From positions 62,001 to 126,000 of the forward strand of contig NZ_JBGMWH010000003.1 in NCBI RefSeq assembly GCF_041514305.1: 64,000 bases of DNA, in the 5' to 3' direction. Below are positions 25,009-33,509 of this stretch, piece by piece. Source of the DNA: Salinarimonas chemoclinalis. GTDB taxonomy: Bacteria > Pseudomonadota > Alphaproteobacteria > Rhizobiales > Beijerinckiaceae. The notes beneath the pieces were generated by a model. That model saw only the letters and a list, made by a program, of their open reading frames with translations, was not told the origin of the DNA and searched no databases. The position numbers and the translations under genes were made by a program. Each line of letters begins with the position of its first letter. The first letter of the stretch is position 1.

Positions 25009-26247
25009 TCAGGCCGCGTCCAACCCGTATAGCGAGTGGAGCGTGCGCACGGCAAGCTCGGTATAGGCCGCGTCGATCAGCATCGAGAACTTGATCTCGG
25101 AGGTGGTGATGGCGCGGATGTTGACGCCCTTTTCCGCCAAGGCCTTGAAGGCCTTCGCGGCGACGCCGGCATGGCTGCGCATGCCCACCCCGATGGCCGA
25201 GACCTTGACCACGTCGGTGGCGCCCTCGAGCTTCTCGTACCCGATTTTCGGTTGCAGCTCCTCCAGAAGCGTCCGCGCGCGGGCATAGTCGCTCGCCGGC
25301 ACCGTGAAGGTGATGTCCGTCGTCGCCGAATCGCGCGAGACCACCTGGATGATCATGTCGACGTTGATCGCGGCGTCGGCCAGCGGCACGAAGATCGAGG
25401 CGGCGACGCCCGGCGTGTCCGCCACCCGCCGCAGCGTGATCTGGGCCTCGTCCTTGGAATAGGCGATGCCGGTGACGGTCTGCTGTTCCACGATGTCCTC
25501 CTCGTCACAGATCAGCGTGCCCGGCCGCGGGTCCTCGGGCGGATCGAAGCTCGAGCGCACGATCGTGCGCACGCCGTAGAGCATGGCGAGCTCGACCGAG
25601 CGCACCTGCAGCACCTTGGCGCCGAGGCTCGCCATCTCGAGCATCTCCTCGTAGGAGACCCTGTCGAGGCGCCGGGCCTTGGTCACGATGCGCGGGTCGG
25701 TCGTGTAGACGCCGTCGACGTCGGTGTAGATGTCGCAGCGCTCCGCCTCGAGCGCGGCGGCGAGCGCCACCGCGCTCGTGTCCGAGCCGCCGCGGCCGAG
25801 CGTCGCGATGCGCCCCGTGGGCGCGTGCACGCCCTGGAAGCCGGCGACCACCGCGACCTCGCCGCGCTCGGCGAAATGGGAGAGGATCTTCGAGCCGTCG
25901 ACCCGCGTGATCCGCGCCGAGCCGTGCGTGCCGGAGGTCTCGATGGGGATCTGCCAGCCCTGCCAGGAGCGCGCGGGGATGCCGATCGCCTGGAGCGCGA
26001 TGGCGAGGAGCCCGGACGTCACCTGCTCGCCGGAGGCGACGACGGCGTCGTACTCCCGCGCGTCGTGGATCGTCGAGGCCTCGCGGCACCAGCCGACGAG
26101 CTCGTTGGTCTTGCCGGCCATGGCCGAGACGACGACGGCGACGTCGTAGCCCGCCTTCACCTCGCGCTCGACGTGCCGCGCCACGTTGCGGATTCGATCG
26201 AGATCCGCGACCGAGGTGCCGCCGAACTTCATCACCAACCGGGGCAT
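25009..26247 (-). CDS. lysC: Aspartate kinase
   Basis: This 412-aa enzyme makes 4-phospho-L-aspartate, the first step towards lysine, threonine and methionine. It begins MPRLVMKFGGTSVAD (kinase motif KFGGTS). GRGGSDTSAVALAAAL and YTDVDGVYTTDPRIV lie in the kinase domain, and two ACT regulatory domains lie after about residue 265 (TGIAYSKDEAQITLRRV and VSAIGVGMRSHAGVAAKAF). The length matches the monofunctional class. It is upstream of and codirectional with ptsP. Confidence 0.97.
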   Translation of the reverse strand: MPRLVMKFGGTSVADLDRIRNVARHVEREVKAGYDVAVVVSAMAGKTNELVGWCREASTIHDAREYDAVVASGEQVTSGLLAIALQAIGIPARSWQGWQIPIETSGTHGSARITRVDGSKILSHFAERGEVAVVAGFQGVHAPTGRIATLGRGGSDTSAVALAAALEAERCDIYTDVDGVYTTDPRIVTKARRLDRVSYEEMLEMASLGAKVLQVRSVELAMLYGVRTIVRSSFDPPEDPRPGTLICDEEDIVEQQTVTGIAYSKDEAQITLRRVADTPGVAASIFVPLADAAINVDMIIQVVSRDSATTDITFTVPASDYARARTLLEELQPKIGYEKLEGATDVVKVSAIGVGMRSHAGVAAKAFKALAEKGVNIRAITTSEIKFSMLIDAAYTELAVRTLHSLYGLDAA

Positions 26248-26415
26248 GGGGAATCTCGCCTCGCTGTCCGTGCGCGCAGGGATGGCGCCCCGCCGCCGCC
26301 GCGGGGCGCCACTCCAATGACCGCGCGCGCGAGGCGTGTCAACGCGCCGTTAGGCGAGGACGAGACGCGGCCGCCAGTCGCACAGGCGACGGGCGCCGCG
26401 GCACGGCGGGCGTTC

Positions 26416-26787
26416 TCAGCGCAGGAAGGCGCGACACTCGCCCATGACCGCGAGCGCCATCTCCTGCTGGAGGAAGCCGGGGTAGAGGACGTCGAGCTGC
26501 GACAGCGCGTAGAGCGTCTCCTCGCATTCGCGATGCGTCGCGGCGGGGAAGTGGCGAGCGAGACAATAGGCGGCGGCGTCGAAGACGATCGCGGGCAGCG
26601 CGCGGCCGGACGCGCCCGCCTCGGCGAGGGCGCCCATGTGCTCCTCCACGGTCTCGGCGCACCAGAAGATGCTCTTGTATCCGAAGCGATGCTCGAAGGA
26701 GGCGATCGGGTCCGGCTGGGCCGGGCGGGGATCGGCGAGGGCGCTCGTGGCGAGCGCCAGGGCGGCGGCGAGGACGAGGGTTCTCAC
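26416..26787 (-). CDS. Small secreted protein of unknown function
   Basis: This 123-aa protein has a short signal peptide (VRTLVLAAALALATSALA, about 18 residues). The mature part has three well-spaced cysteines (FWCAETVEE, AAYCLARHF, RECEETLY) and a fourth near the end (GECRAFLR), an arrangement that allows two disulfides. I do not recognise a family. The start is GTG 26787, with GGAGG about 8 bp upstream; the longer frame overlaps the next gene upstream and is Arg/Pro-rich. Confidence 0.7.
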   Translation of the reverse strand: MRTLVLAAALALATSALADPRPAQPDPIASFEHRFGYKSIFWCAETVEEHMGALAEAGASGRALPAIVFDAAAYCLARHFPAATHRECEETLYALSQLDVLYPGFLQQEMALAVMGECRAFLR

Positions 26788-26852
26788 GGCATGACCTCCG
26801 GGATGCGGGGTGCCTGCCGCGCGGGACGCGCGACAGGCCTGGAGCGGTCCGC

Positions 26853-27155
26853 TCAGCGCGGGCAGCTCTTGCGGACCAGCGTGTAGTGGTCCTCCTCGAC
26901 GATGCGCCGGGTCTGGATGAACACCGAGGGATTGCGCACGCGGTTCCAGTGGGCGCCGCGGGTCTCCCATTCCTCGGACTCGGCCCGGACGAGCTCGCCG
27001 CGGGTGTTGATCTCGACCGTGGCCGGGACGTAGACCCGCTCGTAGCACGCCACGTAGCGGCTCTGGGCCTCACGGACGGTATAGGTCTCGGCCGAGGCGG
27101 CCGAGACGCCGAGAACGGCCATGGCGGCCGTCGCAGCGAACGCTTTGGCGAACAT
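26853..27155 (-). CDS. Small periplasmic protein of unknown function
   Basis: This 100-aa protein has a signal peptide ending near ASAE (about residue 23). The short mature part has two cysteines (YVACYERVYVP and RKSCPR at the C-terminus). Strand-like segments such as ATVEINTRGEL and EDHYTLVRKS are visible. I do not recognise a family. ATG 27155 follows GAGAGGTA. It lies downstream of a notably AT-rich 190-bp region and 65 bp upstream of another small secreted protein gene on the same strand. Confidence 0.72.
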   Translation of the reverse strand: MFAKAFAATAAMAVLGVSAASAETYTVREAQSRYVACYERVYVPATVEINTRGELVRAESEEWETRGAHWNRVRNPSVFIQTRRIVEEDHYTLVRKSCPR

Positions 27156-27344
27156 AACGCTACCTCTCAAGCTTGCGTCGTAGCAGCCGCATCCGAGTGA
27201 ATTGTAAGCGAGACACAAAAGTAATAAACCCCGATTCGCGTTCAGGCTGCATAAACCTTAATCTTTGTTGATCCAACATAGGCGAGATACGAGCAAAGAT
27301 TGATCTTGAGTTGCTCCTCGCGTCCGGCGAACACCTCGCCGCGG

Positions 27345-28091
27345 TCACATCAGGCTCAGCCGAATGCCCAGGCGGACGTCGTGGAGAGAGAGCGATCCCG
27401 CCGCGCCGGCGTCCGGCACGTGCGTGTAGCGGTAGCCGAGATCGAGGTGGACGCCCTCCTGCAGCGCGACCGACACGCCGCCGCCGATACCCAGGGCCAG
27501 CCCCGTATGCGCATCGCGGACGAGCGGGGACGCCGCCTGCGCACCCCAGGCGGTGGTCTCGACGTGCGCCATACCGAGGCTGCCCGACAGATGCGGCGTC
27601 AGGCGACCCATGCCGGGGAGTTCCCAGGTCGCCGTCGCCATCACGGACCGGACCCCGACGGAGCGCGGCCGTGCGGCCGCGAAGGCGTGCCCGGAGGGCA
27701 TCTCGAGGCGCTGTCTCCAGAGATCGGCGGTGACGTCCGCACGCAGGGCGTCCGAGATCCGCATCCCGAGGCCGAACGTGACGGCCGCGGTGCCGTCGTC
27801 GGCCCCTTCGGCCGTGCGGCCGACCGCGCCGAAGGCGAGATGGAGGGCGCGCAGGACGTCCGGCGTGCGCGGCGCCGGCCGCGTCTCGTGCGCCACGAGA
27901 GCCGCGATCTCGGGATCGTAGGGGGCGGCCAGGCCCGTCGCGCGCCGGAGGGTGACCTCGTCTCGTGTCTCGCAGAGCAGGTAGGCCCGGCCGTCGTCGG
28001 CCGTCCCGAGCCGGCATCCGTCCGGCTCGCCGGCCGCCGCGGCGCCGCCGAGGAGCGTGGCGGCCAGAGCGATCGGAAGAAGACGCGTCAT
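27345..28091 (-). CDS. Outer-membrane beta-barrel-like protein
   Basis: This 248-aa protein has a signal peptide (about residues 1-19). The C-terminal half consists of alternating amphipathic strands (VRSVMATATWELPG, LTPHLSGSLGMAHVE, GLALGIGGGVSVALQ, HLDLGYRYTHVP, HDVRLGIRLSLM) typical of an eight-stranded OmpA/OmpW-like barrel. The final residues LSLM do not include the usual terminal Phe. Two cysteines lie in the short plug-like N-terminal part (DGCRLG, LLCETRD). The function is unknown; an outer-membrane location is inferred. Confidence 0.7.
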   Translation of the reverse strand: MTRLLPIALAATLLGGAAAAGEPDGCRLGTADDGRAYLLCETRDEVTLRRATGLAAPYDPEIAALVAHETRPAPRTPDVLRALHLAFGAVGRTAEGADDGTAAVTFGLGMRISDALRADVTADLWRQRLEMPSGHAFAAARPRSVGVRSVMATATWELPGMGRLTPHLSGSLGMAHVETTAWGAQAASPLVRDAHTGLALGIGGGVSVALQEGVHLDLGYRYTHVPDAGAAGSLSLHDVRLGIRLSLM

Positions 28092-28169
28092 CGGTTCGGC
28101 TCGTGGGGCTGATCGTGCTTTCCGAACCGTAAATGCGTATGGTTAACGAACCCTTGGCGGCCGGGCGCG

Positions 28170-29105
28170 TCAGCGTGCCGTTTCGGCCTGCGGCCCCTCC
28201 CCGACGGCCGCCGCACCCCCCGGGCAGCTCTCCCGCAGCTCCCCCGCGATCCACTCCCGGAACGCGGTGATCGCCCGCGTCGGGGCGCGGTCGCGGGCGG
28301 TGACGAACCAGTAGGAGATGCCGGTCGGATAGCGGTCGGGGAAGGGCGCGACGAGGCGACCCATGGCGAGCGCGTCGGCGGCGAGCGTCTCCCAGGCGAG
28401 GAACACGCCCTGGCCCGCGATCGCCGCGTCGAAGCACAGTGCCGCGTCGGAATAGACCGGCCCCTCGCCGAGGATGCCCGCGTCGAGGCCGTTGGGAGCG
28501 AGCCAGACGTCCCAGGAGAACATGGCGTGCGGCTCGGTGACGATCGGCACCCGCGCGAGATCGGCGGGCCCGGCGAGCCGCTGCGCCAGCGCGGGCGCAC
28601 ACACGGGGAAGACGAGCTGCGCGACCAGCCGCTCGGCGCGCACCCCGGGCCAGCCGCCGCGGCCCACGCGGATGCACAGGTCGACGTCCGAGACGTTGGG
28701 ATCGACGAGATCGAGCGCGGCGTCGATGCGCACCCGGATGCCGGGATGGGCGCGGGTGAAGCGGTCGAGCCGCCAGACCAGCCATTTCGAGGCGAGCACC
28801 GGCGCGACCGAGACGGTGAGCACGTCCTCGCGCCGCCGGTCCGCCAGCGCCACCGCGGCGGAGAGCTCGGCGAAGCCGGCGGAGAGCCGCTCCAGCACCG
28901 CCACGCCGAAATCCGTGGGCTCGAGCCCCCGCGGGCGCCGCTCGAACAGGGTGCGGCCGAGCTCGGCCTCGCACTTGAGGATCTGCTGGCTCACCGCGCC
29001 GACCGTGACGCCGAGCTCCTCGGCGGCGGCGCGCAGCGTCCCGAGACGGCCCGCCGCCTCCACCGCCCGCAGGCCCCCGAGATGAACGCGGGCGAGGTTG
29101 CGCAT
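28170..29105 (-). CDS. LysR-family regulator, GcvA-like
   Basis: This 311-aa regulator has its helix-turn-helix at about residues 10-65 (AAGRLGTLRAAAEELGVTVGAVSQQILKCEAELGRTLFERRPRG, of which AVSQQI is the GcvA-type core). The effector domain includes LTVSVAPVLASKWLVWRLDRF, typical of the GcvA/AmpR-like group. It is divergent from a small gene at 29176, with an inverted repeat between them. The regulated genes are not evident. Confidence 0.85.
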   Translation of the reverse strand: MRNLARVHLGGLRAVEAAGRLGTLRAAAEELGVTVGAVSQQILKCEAELGRTLFERRPRGLEPTDFGVAVLERLSAGFAELSAAVALADRRREDVLTVSVAPVLASKWLVWRLDRFTRAHPGIRVRIDAALDLVDPNVSDVDLCIRVGRGGWPGVRAERLVAQLVFPVCAPALAQRLAGPADLARVPIVTEPHAMFSWDVWLAPNGLDAGILGEGPVYSDAALCFDAAIAGQGVFLAWETLAADALAMGRLVAPFPDRYPTGISYWFVTARDRAPTRAITAFREWIAGELRESCPGGAAAVGEGPQAETAR

Positions 29106-29116
29106 ATAGCTCCCCT

Positions 29117-29135
29117 ATAGTCTCGTCGAGAATAT
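29117..29135. promoter_or_regulatory. Inverted repeat upstream of the GcvA-like regulator
   Basis: ATAGTCTCG-T-CGAGAATAT is a 9-bp inverted repeat with one mismatch, centred 21 bp upstream of the regulator start. A second short repeat, TATAG-CTCCC-CTATA (29105-29119), overlaps the start codon. It is a plausible autoregulatory operator for the divergent pair. Confidence 0.45.
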
Positions 29136-29175
29136 CGGGATTTCACCCAAGGCGTCGATCCGTCATGGTGCAGCC

Positions 29176-29445
29176 ATGCTAAACCTCATCCAGATCCTCC
29201 GGCAAGCGCTCGCGACCGCAGAGCCGGAGCCGGACCCGCACGACCCGTTCTCCCACCCGGCGATCGCCGCGATGAGCCCGGACGAGCTCGCCGACCTGCC
29301 GCTGCCGCGCCCGCCGGCACCGGCGCCGCAGGCGCGCGGCGCGGCGGCGCGGACGGCGTCTCTTCAGGGCACCAGCACGAGCTTCCCCCGCGCCTCGCGC
29401 CGGGCGATCCGCCCGATCGCGGCGGCGGCCTGCGCCAGCGGGTAG
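29176..29445 (+). CDS. Small protein of unknown function, divergent from lysR
   Basis: This frame is 89 codons long. Residues 1 to about 50 (MLNLIQILRQAL, then DPHDPFSHPAIAAMSPDELADLPLPRP) look like a real small protein with an amphipathic N-terminal helix and a conserved-looking SHP...M...ELADLP segment. The C-terminal third overlaps the 3' end of the convergent oxidoreductase gene by 82 bp and reads as low-complexity shadow. The ribosome-binding site is weak. Confidence 0.45.
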   Translation: MLNLIQILRQALATAEPEPDPHDPFSHPAIAAMSPDELADLPLPRPPAPAPQARGAAARTASLQGTSTSFPRASRRAIRPIAAAACASG

Positions 29446-30365
29446 GTCTCCTCCACCCGCGCGGCGATCGTGCCGTCCGCGGCCCACGCCAGGAGGCGCT
29501 CCATGTTCGCCCCATGGCGGGCGGGCTCGCGCTCCAGGAAGGCGCCCCAGTAGACGCCCCGGATGTCGCAGCCCTTCAGCAGCACGAGGTTGAGCGGGAT
29601 CCTCGGGATCTCCCCCGCGGCGAAGCCGATGACGAGGTAGCGCCCCTCCCAGGCCGTGGCGCGCAGCGCCGCCTCGGCGAGATCGCCGCCGACGGGATCG
29701 TAGACGACGTCGACGCCGCGCCCGCCCGTCAGCGCCTTGAGGCGCGCCTTCAGGTCCTCGCGCGCGTAGTCGATCGTCTCGTCCGCCCCCGCCTCGCGGG
29801 CGAGCGCGAGCTTGCCGGCGGAGGAGGCGCAGGCGATCACCCGCGCGCCGAGCGCCCGGCCGACCTCGACCGCCGCGAGCCCGGTCCCGCCGGCGGCGCC
29901 GAGCACGCACAGCGTCTCGCCGGGGCGGATCGCGGCGCGATCGGCGAGGGCGTGCAGGGCCGTGCCGTAGGTGATGGAGAGCCCCGCCGCGCGCGGGTCG
30001 TCGAGCCCGTCCGGCACGGCCGTCAGCCGGTCCGCGGGAGCCGCGACCCATTCGCGCGCCGCGCCGTGCCCGACATAGGCGACGACCCGCTGCCCGAGCG
30101 ACCAGCCGCTCACCCCGGCGCCGAGCGCCGCGATCTCGCCGCACAGCTCGCCGCCCGGCGAGAAGGGGAGATCCGGGCGGACCTGATAGCGGCCCTGGAC
30201 GAGCAGCGTGTCGAAGAAGTTGAGCCCCACCGCGCGCACCCGCAGCAGGACCTCGCCGGGGCCGGGCTCCGGCACGGGGATCTCGACGAGCGTCAGCGTC
30301 TCCGGCGGCCCGAGCCGCTCGCAGAGCACCGCCCGCATGGTCGTCGCCCGCATCGTCCCCGTCAT
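29364..30365 (-). CDS. NADPH:quinone oxidoreductase-family protein (zinc-free MDR)
   Basis: This 333-aa medium-chain dehydrogenase/reductase has a GroES-like N-terminal domain (EIPVPEPGPGEVLLRVRAVGLNFFD) and a Rossmann domain with LCVLGAAGGTGLAAVEVGRALGA near residue 150. The structural-zinc cysteines of alcohol dehydrogenases are absent, as in QorA/QorB-type enzymes. The family reduces quinones or enoyl substrates with NADPH. It starts 25 bp after an ECF sigma-factor gene on the same strand. The start at 30365 follows GGGGAAGGGG. Confidence 0.88.
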   Translation of the reverse strand: MTGTMRATTMRAVLCERLGPPETLTLVEIPVPEPGPGEVLLRVRAVGLNFFDTLLVQGRYQVRPDLPFSPGGELCGEIAALGAGVSGWSLGQRVVAYVGHGAAREWVAAPADRLTAVPDGLDDPRAAGLSITYGTALHALADRAAIRPGETLCVLGAAGGTGLAAVEVGRALGARVIACASSAGKLALAREAGADETIDYAREDLKARLKALTGGRGVDVVYDPVGGDLAEAALRATAWEGRYLVIGFAAGEIPRIPLNLVLLKGCDIRGVYWGAFLEREPARHGANMERLLAWAADGTIAARVEETYPLAQAAAAIGRIARREARGKLVLVP

Positions 30366-30390
30366 GGCGCGCCCCTTCCCCTCGGGTCCC

Positions 30391-31008
30391 CTACCGCGCC
30401 TCCACCACGCCGCCGCTCTCGAGCGTGCGGCGCAGCCGGGTGAAGGCGAGCCGGATGCGCGACTTGACCGTGCCGAGCGGCAGGCCCGTACGCTCGGCGA
30501 TCTCGGAATGCGACAGCGCGTCGAAGAAGGCGAGGCGCACGAGCACGAGCTGCTCCTCGGGCAGGCTGCGCATCGCCTCGCGCACCGCCGCCTCGCGCTG
30601 GCTCGCGTCGAGCTCGCCCTCGAGGTCCGTGTCGTCGACCACCTCGAAGAGCGGGCTGTCGGGCTCCACCGGCGTCGAGCGATCCCGCCGCATCAGGTCG
30701 ATTCGGCGATTGCGCGCGATTCGGTAGAGCCAGGTCGTGAGCGAGGACTTCGCCGGATCGAACATCTCCGCCTTGCGCCAGAGCGTCACCATCGCGTCCT
30801 GCACGATCTCCTCGGCGAGCGCCTGCTCGGCGCCCTGGCGCAGCAGGTAGGCCGTGAGCCGCGGGGCGTACCAGTCGAACAGACGCGCGAAGGCCGCGCG
30901 GTCGCGATTCCGCGCGACCGCGGCGATCAGCGCCTCGTGCTCGCTGGGAGAGGGCAAGACGTCCTCGATTCTCCGCCCCGACGCGGCGACGATCGGCGCA
31001 CCGGACAC
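30391..31008 (-). CDS. ECF-family RNA polymerase sigma factor
   Basis: This 205-aa sigma factor has region 2 at about residues 35-110 (FARLFDWYAPRLTAYLLRQG, LAEEIVQDAMVTLW, STLTTWLYRIARNRRID-like) and region 4 at about 145-197 (LPEEQLVLVRLAFFDALSHSEIAERTGLPLGTVKSRIRLAF). It resembles the ECF group usually followed by a ChrR-type zinc/cupin anti-sigma gene. Here the next gene is a quinone oxidoreductase, and no anti-sigma candidate is adjacent. It is divergent from the IalB gene. Confidence 0.9.
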   Translation of the reverse strand: MSGAPIVAASGRRIEDVLPSPSEHEALIAAVARNRDRAAFARLFDWYAPRLTAYLLRQGAEQALAEEIVQDAMVTLWRKAEMFDPAKSSLTTWLYRIARNRRIDLMRRDRSTPVEPDSPLFEVVDDTDLEGELDASQREAAVREAMRSLPEEQLVLVRLAFFDALSHSEIAERTGLPLGTVKSRIRLAFTRLRRTLESGGVVEAR

Positions 31009-31185
31009 CTTGCAGTGTTAAGCCCTCGGGACGGGTCCGGCAATCCGCCGCTCCGGCGATCCGTGCGCGTCACGGGCATTCAGGCAAGGTTAACGTATTT
31101 TTGCCCATTTCAGGCCAATCTAGTGCTCAGCGAAAGCCGAGCCCGCCGGAAGGCGGTGAAACCCCCGCGATCCAAGGTGAGCGTC

Positions 31186-31734
31186 ATGAGAACTTCCCGA
31201 TCGATCCGCCGCTTCGCGCCCACGCTCGCGCTCCTCGGCGCCTGCGCGGCCGCGCTCGCGCTGACGACCGGTCCCGCCGCGGCCCAGCAGGCGCAGGCCA
31301 CGCTGCTCGGCCAGTTCAACGACTGGTCCGCCTTCGCCACCGAGGCGAGCGGCACCAAGATGTGCTACGCGTTGTCGCAGCCCAAGACGCGTCGTCCCGA
31401 GGGCCTGAACCGCTCCCCCGGCTACCTCTTCGTCTCCTTCCGCCCCTCGGAGAACGTGACCAACGAGGTCGCCGCCGTCATGGGCTTCCCCACGCAGGAC
31501 GGGCAGACCGCCACCGGCGTGATCGACGGCACCACGTTCAACTTCGTCACCCGCGGCGAGAACGTCTGGGTCCAGAACCCGGCCCAGGAGAACGACGTCG
31601 TCCAGGGCTTCGTCCGCGGGCGCTCGTTCGAGCTCAACGTCCGCTCCGGGCGCGGCAACGACACGACGGACGTGTATTCCCTCTCCGGCTTCACCGCGGC
31701 GCTGAACCGCGCCAAGGCGGAGTGCGGCGTCTGA
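31186..31734 (+). CDS. Invasion-associated locus B (IalB) family protein
   Basis: This 182-aa secreted protein has a signal peptide (about 1-34, cleavage near AAAQ). The mature domain fits the IalB family: DWSAFATEASGTKMCYALSQP, RSPGYLFVSFRP, EVAAVMGFPTQDGQTATGVI and a C-terminal cysteine (AECGV) that can pair with the one in MCYAL. IalB was first described in Bartonella, but homologues are common in free-living Rhizobiales, so no virulence role is implied. ATG 31186 follows AAGGTGAGCGTC; the frame is open upstream without a better start. Confidence 0.85.
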   Translation: MRTSRSIRRFAPTLALLGACAAALALTTGPAAAQQAQATLLGQFNDWSAFATEASGTKMCYALSQPKTRRPEGLNRSPGYLFVSFRPSENVTNEVAAVMGFPTQDGQTATGVIDGTTFNFVTRGENVWVQNPAQENDVVQGFVRGRSFELNVRSGRGNDTTDVYSLSGFTAALNRAKAECGV

Positions 31735-31759
31735 TCGCGACGCCGCACGCCCGCCGTCC

Positions 31760-33385
31760 TCACCCTTTCTCGGGCGGGGCCCAGAACGGCCTCGCCTTCG
31801 CCAGCCTGGCGACCGCCTTCCGGGCAGACGCGACATGCTCCGGGCCGGCCTCCGCGGCGTCCGGTCGTTCGAGCTTGGCGAAGCCGCGGGCGAGCGATTC
31901 GTCGGACGTGTCGAACAGCGCCTCCATGCGATGGGCGACGGCGAGGTCGTTGAGCGCGCCGAGGTCCTCCTGGAGAGCCTCCAGCCGGCTCAGCATCTCG
32001 GCGTGCCGGCGCGCGCGCTTGCGGGACGCCTTCTTTCCCTCGTCCCCGCCGCCGAACGCGGTCTCGAAGAACTCCACCGCGTAGCGCAGCTTCTTCACCT
32101 CGATGCGCAGCGCGTGGCGTGATTCGGGGTCGAGCGCGGCGAGGTCCGCGCCCTCGCGCACGATGCGCTTGCGGCGCTTCTTCAGGAGCCGGGCCGCGAA
32201 CGCGGACACCGATTCGTCGCGCACCCTGTTCTCGCCGGCGAGCCAGGAGCCGGCCTCGATCCAGGCGGCGGCGTCGATCAGCATCAGCCGGTAGCGCGCG
32301 CTCGTGGAGGCCTCCCGCGCCTGTGCGCTCGCCGCGTCGCGCCGCGCGGCGAAGGCGGCGGCGAGGTGGGCGAGGTCGGCGTCGTCCGGGTGTGCCGCGC
32401 GCATCGGCTCGACGACGGTGGCGATCTGCACGTCGAGATCGCGCGCGTCGCCGAGCGCGTTCGCCATCCATTTCAGCTCGGCGGAGACGGCGCGGCGGCG
32501 TTCGTCGTCGACCACCGTCTTGAACAGCGAGATCGCCGCGCGCAGGCGCCGCAGCGCCACGCGCGACTGGTGGATCGCGCCCGGCGCGCCGAGGTCGCGC
32601 AGCGCCCGCTCGTTGGCGACGAGCTGGGCGAGGCAGGCGCGGGCGATGCGTTGGAAGGCCGCGCCCGCGGTCGTCGCGGGGTCGAGCGCGATCTCGATCT
32701 TCTTGACGACCCGCGGCCCCTCGCCCGCGGCGAGCGCGAAGCCGCGATCGGCCTTGGTGCGGAAGCCGAGCCGCGCGGGCACCGTCTCGGCGATCCGGCG
32801 CGCGAAGGCGAACAGGTCGGCGGCGGCGCCGGCGCGCAGCTCGAGCTCGAGCTCGCAGACGGGCTCGGTGCGCTCGCCCGCGCGCACCGTCCCCTCGTCC
32901 ACCACCATCTCGGCGACGAAGCCGCCGTCGCCGATCACCAGCGTGCGCCGGCGCACCGACACCGCGAAGGCCGGCGCGAGCCCCGCGCGCACCTTGCGCT
33001 TGGCGAAGAGCGGCGCGAGCGGCGTGCCGTCGAAGAGCGCGAGATCCGGCACGTCGCCCGCGACGGGCGCCTCGATCTCGACGCGATCGAACAGCCCGCC
33101 GGAGGGGCCGCTCGCGGCCTTGGCGGTCTGCACGCGCGCCGCGCCCGTGCGCCGGATGCGCAGGCTCACGCCGTTGGCCCGCAGCCGGCCGTCCGGCGTG
33201 TCGAAATAGGTCGCCTCCATCCGCTTCGCCTTGGGCGCGGCGGCGAGGGCGGGCGCGAGCGTGGTCTGGCGCGAAAGCCGCTTCCAGTCCGCCGGGGCGA
33301 GCTCGAGCTTGAGCTCGACTTCGCGCGGCGGGGGATCGAGCGAAGCGGAAGGCGGTGCCTCCGGGTCCGCGACGGGGGAGGTCAT
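31760..33385 (-). CDS. CYTH and CHAD domain protein
   Basis: This 541-aa protein has a CYTH domain (about 20-225) with the ExExK motif E22-V-E24-L-K26, a triphosphate tunnel fold binding triphosphates and divalent metal. A CHAD helical domain follows (about 240-530) with conserved basic His/Arg helices such as IHQSRVALRRLRAAI and HALRIEVKKLRYAVEFF, linked to polyphosphate binding. The joint architecture suggests inorganic triphosphate or polyphosphate metabolism. ATG 33385 is preferred to the in-frame ATG at 33415, which lacks a ribosome-binding site. Confidence 0.9.
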   Translation of the reverse strand: MTSPVADPEAPPSASLDPPPREVELKLELAPADWKRLSRQTTLAPALAAAPKAKRMEATYFDTPDGRLRANGVSLRIRRTGAARVQTAKAASGPSGGLFDRVEIEAPVAGDVPDLALFDGTPLAPLFAKRKVRAGLAPAFAVSVRRRTLVIGDGGFVAEMVVDEGTVRAGERTEPVCELELELRAGAAADLFAFARRIAETVPARLGFRTKADRGFALAAGEGPRVVKKIEIALDPATTAGAAFQRIARACLAQLVANERALRDLGAPGAIHQSRVALRRLRAAISLFKTVVDDERRRAVSAELKWMANALGDARDLDVQIATVVEPMRAAHPDDADLAHLAAAFAARRDAASAQAREASTSARYRLMLIDAAAWIEAGSWLAGENRVRDESVSAFAARLLKKRRKRIVREGADLAALDPESRHALRIEVKKLRYAVEFFETAFGGGDEGKKASRKRARRHAEMLSRLEALQEDLGALNDLAVAHRMEALFDTSDESLARGFAKLERPDAAEAGPEHVASARKAVARLAKARPFWAPPEKG

Positions 33386-33509
33386 GTCTGCCTCGGGGGA
33401 AGGATGGTCCTGCATCCGGCCAAGCAAGCGCAGGCCGGGAAGCGATGCAAAGCTTTTTGCGGGAAAGCGTTCCCACACCGCTTCTGCAGGAGCACGGGAG
33501 CCGGCTAAT

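Noticed and set aside
31186..31734. Virulence role from the IalB match
   Set aside because: IalB homologues occur widely in free-living Rhizobiales and nothing else in the window suggests host invasion.
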